Source of the DNA: Edolisoma coerulescens
Taxonomy: Eukaryota; Chordata; Aves; Passeriformes; Campephagidae
Length of the DNA stretch: 64,000 nt
Direction of reading: 5' to 3'
NCBI GenBank assembly: GCA_013397115.1
Contig: VWZW01001018.1
Coordinates: 1,080,011-1,144,010 of the forward strand
In this document: positions 59,289 to 64,000 of the stretch, piece after piece
How positions within the stretch are numbered: position 1 is the stretch's first letter
Layout: every line of letters starts with the position of its first letter
Translations under genes and position numbers: made by a program
The notes under the pieces: generated by a model
What the model saw: only the letters and a program-made list of their open reading frames with translations
Told to the model about the DNA's origin: nothing
Databases searched by the model: none

Positions 59289-60100
59289 TGTGGTGGATTG
59301 ACCTTGTCTGGCTGCTAGAGGCTCCAGCAGGACAAGGGGAGAAAAGAAGATGGAAAAGCTCATGGGCTGACATAAAACCAGGAAGTTGGTTCACCAACTA
59401 CCACCATGGGTAAAACAGACTCAGCTTGGGGAAGGTTAATGTAATTTACTGCCAACTAGAGTTGGATTGTGAGAAGCAAAGACAAAACCTAAAATACCTC
59501 CGTGCTCCTCGTTTCTTCCGAGTCTCAACTTCAGTCCTCCATTCCTGACTCCTCTGCCATGTCCAGTCACACGGCACAGGGCCATCAGGCATGGGCTGGG
59601 ACCAGTCCATAATAGCTCCCCTCTGTTTCTCCCTCCTCCTTCAGCTTGGAGTCCTCCATGGGCTGCAATCTTTCAGGAAAAATACCTGCTCCCATGTAGA
59701 TTCTCCAGGGGCAGCATCTTCTGTCAGGAAAACCTTCCCCAGCATGGTCTTCTCTACAGGATGTATGGGAATCCCTGCTCAGGGGACTGCAGTACTTCCT
59801 CCCCTCTGCCTTCCCTCACCTTGGGGCTGGCAATGCTGGTTCTCATGCTTTCCCCCTCACTCCTCACTGCCTGTGTCGTGTTCTTGCTGTTCTTACACCC
59901 GCTGCCCCCGAGGCGCTCCTGCCTCGGCCGTGGGCTCAGCCGTGTCCGGTGCTGGGTGTGCTGGAGCCTCCGGAACCGGCCGTGTCTGGCATGGAACAAC
60001 CCGTGGCTCCCTGCAGCTCCTGCTGCTGCCATCCTGGGGCACCTGCATCCCACATGGCTTCAGCCCTGCCCTCTGCAGTCAGCCTTGTTAGTCCTCAGAC
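59289..60100 (+). mobile_element. LTR fragment related to the 19955 solo LTR
   Basis: It starts TGTGGTGGATTGACC after a GCTTC flank. It shares with the 19955 LTR the order of CACCAACTACCACCATGGGTAAAACAG, TTAATGTAATTTACTGCCAA and TCCTCCATGGGCTGCA-type modules. The second half is GC- and CpG-rich (59880-60050). The 3' end is not clear: a CACA at 60051-60054 is followed two bases later by GCTTC, which may be a damaged target duplication, or the element may run to about 60100. Open frames of 166 and 138 codons over it are incidental. Confidence 0.72.
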
Positions 60101-63100
60101 TATTTTCTCTTTCTTTCTTAGCCATTTCTTTTTGTAGCTCTGCATGTCATGGGATCAGCTTGCCATGTTCTGCTTAATCACTTCCTTTTCTTTGGCTGTA
60201 AGTACCTGTAGTTAGTGCTGTCTTCAGTGAACTGACTGGATTTAATCCTTGGATTTGATGCATGAAACAATAGCTTGTTTTCAGGGTATATGATGCAGAT
60301 TCTTAAAACACTTCTTTGGAAGACTTACCTTTTTTCTTAATTTTCTGTCCTTTTTTTTTAAAGCAGAAGATCCTTTATGCAGGCAGTGGCACATGGGTTG
60401 CAATCATCCTTATTCACTTGCTTTCATTTCTCATTTTGTTCTCAAGTTCTCTTAATTTTTCTGATTACAAGTAAATTTTGAAACTATATCATGGCCAGTT
60501 TTGAGGCAGCAATACAGGCTTTATTTCCATTATAAGCTAATTTATAATTAAATATTTAGTAGATAATAATGCTGCACTTAGCATCCCACTGTTACATTAT
60601 ACATTGTGTCATAAATTAAAATCATACAAAAGCAACTTTGTTTACACCAAGTGGATGAAAATGAGTTAAATGATGATCACAGATCTAATCATAAACTACC
60701 ATCAACATAAATGACTGTCTTTCTATTTTAGCCCCAGCAGGATCACGTTTGGGGTTTAACTATTTTAACATTTACTTTTAAAAGCCACTCTTTAGGAGGT
60801 GCTAAATTATGACAAGAAGAGCTTCCTGATGTACAACACCTTGTATTACTTGTAAGTTGGCTGTTTTCTCAAAACTCGTCTGACAGGGTTCTCTGTGCCC
60901 TTTCACGCAGTTAAGGCCTTCAGATTGTTTGGTAGGAATCTGCATTTTAGTGTTTTCTTAGATGATCATTGCCAACTAAAATCTCTATTTTTTGCCATAT
61001 TTATGTTATAAATGTAGCTACCACAATGTTTCTTGGCTAAGAAAATCACCTTTTACTCCTTGCTTCTGTTTTGGTTTTATTTTTCTGTCCTTTTAAGTAT
61101 ATAACCTGTCCAGTATATATTTTAATGATAATTATTATTTCTTAGCAGTTTATCTTACTGAATAGCTGAAAGGTATGTACTCTCTCAGTCTTTTTTCCTT
61201 TTTTATTTCTGATAACTTCCTGGAGGGCTGACTTTAGCTGCCCAGTAATTTTCTTTTACAATTTAAATGTCACGTATTATTGTATTAAATGAGTGCAAAG
61301 AACTTAGATTCCTGTGCTTCAAACAGCAGGGAAAGAGAGCTTTGTTCAAGATTAATGTAGTATACAGCAATTCTTAGGCTTTTGTATAATAAGCATTTTG
61401 GATGGCTAAGTATAGCAAATACCATAGATGTTTCAAAAAGAAAACTTCCTTGTGCTTGCACAGCAAGTGACGTGGCATAGTCTCAGCAACTCTTTCAAAC
61501 AAAATGCTTAAATCTAATTATGTATTAGAGAGGATGAGAAATAAACGTATGTAAATTTAGAAACTGAAGAGTCACTTCTGCTTTGATTTAATTTGAAAGA
61601 CAGCCATTAAAATCATACAGAGGACTTGGTACTATAGTCTGACTTACGCAGAGCATGACATTCAGTGCAGATCCTAAACCTTTCAGCTCTGTCATAGTCT
61701 GCAAGCAGCAAATCCTTACAAGGGTAGTAACACTCTTATCACTAGTGCTCAGGACAAAGAAAAATAGATGTCTCTTCTAGTGGTTAAATGTTAAACTTCA
61801 GAATAGATTGTTTTTTAAAAATAGGCAGGGAGAAAAAAAGAAGATTTGCAAATAAGGCTGCAGTGCCACATGGTTATTACAAAAGCTGCTGGACGTGCTT
61901 CGTTTGCATTTAGAGCTTCAGTGTCTCACATCCAATCTGCCACTGTTTTCTGCTGTGCACTGGGAGTCCTGGTAAGCTCATTTGTAAGGTGGTTTGTCAC
62001 AGTGCACGGGTGTGTGTAGGCTTGGTAATGTCTTACGCTGACTATACCTGAGGAGATGCAAAGCTCACCCAAAAGCACTTTTCTTAATAGAGAAGGACAA
62101 CCCTGAATCCCCAAATTCTTTCTTTTCTGAAGAAAAAACCCTAATCCCAAAGAAAAAACCTTAAACCAAGGAAAGGAAGTAGAGTTCTCTCTCAAGTAAA
62201 TTTTATTTGTCCATGTGTCATCTCTGTTCCAAATGCAATAACTTTTGCCATGTGACAACAAAACAATCCAATTTTTGTTGCTTTTCCAGCACACTAGTTT
62301 CCTCATAATCCCTGATATTTGTCCCACTTTCTCCCTATTGTCTGTCTCTCAAATTTTTTCCTCAACTTGTCGTTGCCTCTCTATCTTTTTCTTCACCCTG
62401 CTTTGAACCTTTCTATCTGTTTGTCCATGTCCTCTTGGACATTCGTTCTTCTTGGCCACCTCATCTCACAAGTCTTCCCTTCTTCCCTGTATTCTTTTGT
62501 CTAAAGAACTGAAGTGGTTAAGGGAAAGTTATTAAAGACAACAGGGCCAGAAGAGTGTGACCTCTGGTAAACCAGTTGTGTTTAAGCTGGGATAAACTGC
62601 TGGTTTTAGTATAAGCACCTAAAACTTACAGAGACAACCAGAATAAAACAGTACTAACCTTATAAATATGTAGTCGTGATTTCAGCGTGAAGTTAAAATT
62701 AATTATAAATTAGAGAGAAATACAAAGGAATGATTAAACTCGGATTCTAGAAAGAGCAAATACTACTAAAATAAAATCTTCTCGAAAACCTCTCCCTGTG
62801 GCTATAGATGGGGGTGGAATTGTCTGATTTGTCTATTATGTCTGTTTTGGATTTAAATAACTGAAGTTGATTTGTTTAGCTGAGATAATTCTGCTGGCTG
62901 TATTACATAATCTGAATTTAAAAAGCTCAGAGATGGAGTCACATGAACGTGCAAGGATTGAATCAAAACTGATCTACTGTGCGTAGAATGTTTATCACAC
63001 AGCTTGGTCAAAATGATCTTTTCAGTTCACAAAATGGGCACAGTCTTTGAGCCCAGCAGAAGTCTGATGTATCTGAAAGTTATTTTTTCCAGGTATACCG

Positions 63101-64000
63101 TGTGATCAGAGGTACTCCTGCGTCCTGCAAACTCCATGTTTGTGTTTAGAGTTCAGCTACTTAAAATATGGCTGAATACTGAACAGCAAATATCAGTATG
63201 CAGGAAAGGTGATCCAAGTTTAGGCAATAGTAGATGGACCTCTCCCGTTCTGGAAGCTGTTGCTATAGCAAGGCTACCTTCTACCAAGCAGGGAATAAGA
63301 AAGTTCTCTCCTTAGTTGCTGACATGGTTCTCTTTCTTTTATAGAAGGGATCTAGCTGGCCATTAAATTTCTTTTAACTCCTGACACACACAGAAACCTG
63401 CAACACACAAATCCCTTACCTGATGAAAAAGATTGCTTGCTTCTGTTGAACAGGCATGTGAGCACAAGTCCGGCTCATGGTCCCTGTATTTGTACCACCA
63501 TGGAGTAGGCATCCCTCCATTTCAGATAATAAAGAGGCAAAATATCCTTAACTGTTGCCTCTTCCCTGAACACCCTTAAGTTGTCACTGCACTATATGCC
63601 TTTTATTTGTTTAGGAATTACAAAGCCTCATTAGAGAATATACAGGTAAGTGCAGAAGATCAGAATGGTTCTCATCATCTAGCAAAGTTCTGATCTCAAA
63701 TTTTAACCTGTTTTTGTAACAGTAGCTTCATCAGATAATGAAATATCATTACTGTTTGAATTTTCTAAGTGTATTGCTCTGCACTGCCTTACATCGTCTT
63801 ACCTTATTGAAACTTCCCTCTTTCCCTGTGTGGTCTGCCAGTAGTATTGCAAATTCAGAACAGTAAACCTCTGATACTAATACTCAGTGTAGTCTGTAAA
63901 TTTGCTGTCAACAACGTGCTGTTTAGATCAGTTAAAAAATTGTAATATTCTTACACTGGCACAAAACTCCTAGTGCATTTTCCTGCCCCATTTTCCTTTT
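60101..64000 (+). other. RIMS1 intronic sequence to window end
   Basis: AT-rich intron, no recognised repeat. A possible 31-nt exon-like segment at 63615-63645 has good splice signals on both sides but no recognised product. The RIMS1 exon bearing VMWVCNLC was looked for and not found. Confidence 0.5.

Noticed and set aside
59591..60091. 166-codon open frame and overlapping frames
   Set aside because: Inside the LTR fragment at 59289; overlapping frames in several phases show composition, not coding.
1..64000. CRISPR arrays, bacterial operons, phage or plasmid features
   Set aside because: None seen. Spliced vertebrate exon, CR1 elements and LTRs establish a vertebrate nuclear genome.

Overview
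This is a vertebrate, almost certainly avian, genomic window that lies inside one very large gene. Bird signs are several CR1 LINE fragments with the usual 3' end, ERVK- and ERVL-type LTRs of the kind common in bird genomes, an AT-rich intronic background, and a neuronal gene of the RIM family. There are no bacterial genes; nearly every open reading frame here is either chance or repeat-derived.

Host gene: the only firmly supported protein-coding sequence is a 214-bp exon on the + strand (42652-42865). It encodes the linker helix and most of the zinc finger of a RIM active-zone scaffold, best matched to RIMS1 (RIM1). About 1.6 kb downstream (44506-44517) lies a probable 12-nt microexon, E-D-K-V, in the position where this insert occurs in RIM1 proteins. 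It follows a long polypyrimidine tract with two TGC motifs. The next exon, carrying the last Cys pair of the zinc finger, was not found and is presumably beyond the window. All remaining sequence reads as RIMS1 intron.

Layout: 1-42651 is upstream intron. It holds CR1 pieces (4020, 8325, 15860, 27180, 35545), a CpG-dense block (12008), a tRNA-like SINE relic (18190), a polypyrimidine/polypurine tract (18290-18590), a 1082-bp solo LTR with a perfect 5-bp target duplication (19955-21036), a 588-bp solo LTR on the minus strand with a 6-bp duplication (21796-22383), a second CpG-dense block (25430) and a possible eroded protein-coding relic on the minus strand (about 28690-29170, perhaps to 29990). 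From 44518 to the end is downstream intron. It holds an old CR1-like relic (46790), a minus-strand CR1 tail (50383), a compact minus-strand LTR retroelement (52328-53501) and an LTR related to the one at 19955 (59289-about 60100).

Most notable: (1) the RIMS1 microexon inside the zinc-finger loop; (2) a miniature provirus-like element with two 405-bp LTRs, a 6-bp target duplication, a tRNA-Trp-type primer-binding site, a polypurine tract and only 364 bp of non-coding interior. Seven of its eight LTR-LTR differences fall in one 56-bp block, which suggests gene conversion. (3) Two CpG-dense islands upstream of the zinc-finger exon are candidates for an internal promoter.
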